Source of the DNA: Delftia sp. PS-11
GTDB lineage: Bacteria > Pseudomonadota > Gammaproteobacteria > Burkholderiales > Burkholderiaceae_C
Direction of reading: 5' to 3'
Assembly: GCF_029870285.1 (NCBI RefSeq)
Contig: NZ_JACSYA010000021.1
Coordinates: 1-64,000, forward strand
Length of the DNA stretch: 64,000 bases
Position 1 is the first letter of the stretch. The number at the start of each line of letters is the position of its first letter. Made by a program: the position numbers and the translations under genes. Under the pieces are notes generated by a model. It was given only the letters and a program-made list of their open reading frames with translations, was not told the DNA's origin and searched no databases. This document shows positions 63,506 to 64,000 of the stretch, one piece after another.

Positions 63506-64000
63506 ACCGCGTCCAGCCGCAGGCGCTGGCGCAGCAGCACCTTGAAGCGGCGCACCACGGCCAGCGTGTCCTTGAGCAGGTCGCGCTCCAGGCTGCTCAG
63601 GCGCGCAGGCTCGACATGGCCGGTCACGGGGCGGCCCAGGTCGATTTCCGCCAGGCCCGCCTGCAGCCGCAGTCCCATGAGAAAGTGCAGGCCTTCGAGC
63701 AGTTCCCGGCCCAGGGACTCGTCCAGCACGCCTTCGGACACCAGGGCCGCGATGCGTTCGGCGGTACTGGTGGCCACGATGCGGTGCGCCAGCGCCAGGC
63801 TGCGCACGCCATGGACGATGGGAAAGATGCCCGCTTTCTTGAGATGCACGGCACCGTCCCCGTCGCCGCGCCCCAGCAGCCGGCTCCACCAGTTGCCCGG
63901 CTCCTCGCCGAAGGCATCGGCGGCCGAGGCGAAGCGGGCGATCAGCGCATCATTGTCGATGGCCAGTGCCACCAGGGTCTGGCGCGCGCCGGCCAGCAGC
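63502..64000 (-). CDS. DUF294 nucleotidyltransferase-like protein, 3' end only
   Basis: The C-terminal 165 residues or so of a gene whose 5' part lies beyond the window. The visible part matches the DUF294 C-terminal domain: GAVHLKKAGIFPIVHGVRSLALAHRI, TSTAERIAALVSEGVL and VEPARLSSLERDLLKDTLAVV. Complete members carry a cyclic-nucleotide-binding domain, CBS domains and a GlnD-like nucleotidyltransferase domain before this part. The frame is open to the window edge, so any start near 63972 would be artificial. It overlaps the exonuclease gene by ATGA. Confidence 0.85.
   Translation of the reverse strand, partial: LLAGARQTLVALAIDNDALIARFASAADAFGEEPGNWWSRLLGRGDGDGAVHLKKAGIFPIVHGVRSLALAHRIVATSTAERIAALVSEGVLDESLGRELLEGLHFLMGLRLQAGLAEIDLGRPVTGHVEPARLSSLERDLLKDTLAVVRRFKVLLRQRLRLDAV

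Overview
The window is high-GC chromosomal DNA from a Gram-negative betaproteobacterium, most likely of the Comamonadaceae (Comamonas/Delftia-like). This assignment is an inference from gene content: an Omp32-type porin, an ahcY-tlyA-metF methyl-cycle block led by an SAH riboswitch, a double-length UvrA, and rplM-rpsI next to erpA. No rRNA, tRNA, CRISPR array, insertion sequence or prophage was recognised. Most of the window looks like core genome. The fimbrial island (about 30.8-38.2 kb) is AT-richer and looks accessory.

Layout. 0-7 kb: anmK (wall recycling), then a minus-strand purine block with xanthine dehydrogenase (xdhA, xdhB) followed by an AzgA-type purine permease. 7.2-10 kb: a GlxA-type AraC regulator, an alpha/beta hydrolase and a short-chain dehydrogenase, the last two preceded by related palindromic motifs. 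10-17.5 kb: housekeeping genes erpA, rpsI, rplM, rlmJ, rlpA, metF, tlyA and ahcY. The ahcY leader is an SAH riboswitch whose -10 box contains the stop codon of kdpE. 17.5-26.8 kb: a potassium-uptake operon in the unusual order kdpF, 27-aa ORF, kdpA, kdpC, kdpB, porin, kdpD, kdpE. 27-30.7 kb: prfC, an unrecognised 290-aa protein and a HAD phosphatase.

31-38 kb: a chaperone-usher fimbrial operon (pilin, chaperone, usher, two tandem paralogous tip adhesins) followed by a small Excalibur-domain protein. 38.4-44.2 kb: trifunctional putA and putP. A perfect FNR/Anr-type box and inverted GTTGCA sites (the known PutA operator core) lie upstream of putA, and putP carries a 2-nt insertion that splits it. 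44.3-45 kb: a toxin-first HigBA-like module under a perfect 20-bp palindrome. 45.2-48.2 kb: a complete TRAP transporter. 48.3-50.6 kb: a divergent LysR/MFS pair.

50.6-56.5 kb: a 1979-aa UvrA made of two UvrA-like halves with four ATPase modules, preceded by an exact CTGT-N8-ACAG LexA box. 56.7-64 kb: an Omp32-like porin, an MHS-type MFS transporter with a large extra loop, the acetate uptake pair yjcH-actP, a YbhB-like protein, a DnaQ-type exonuclease and the 3' end of a DUF294-type gene that runs off the window.

The most notable points are the fused, apparently SOS-controlled UvrA, the kdpA-C-B gene order with an extra 27-codon gene and a porin, the tandem adhesins with AT-rich receptor domains, the broken putP, and several RNA hairpins placed where they could set expression ratios inside operons (pilin/chaperone and dctP/dctQ).
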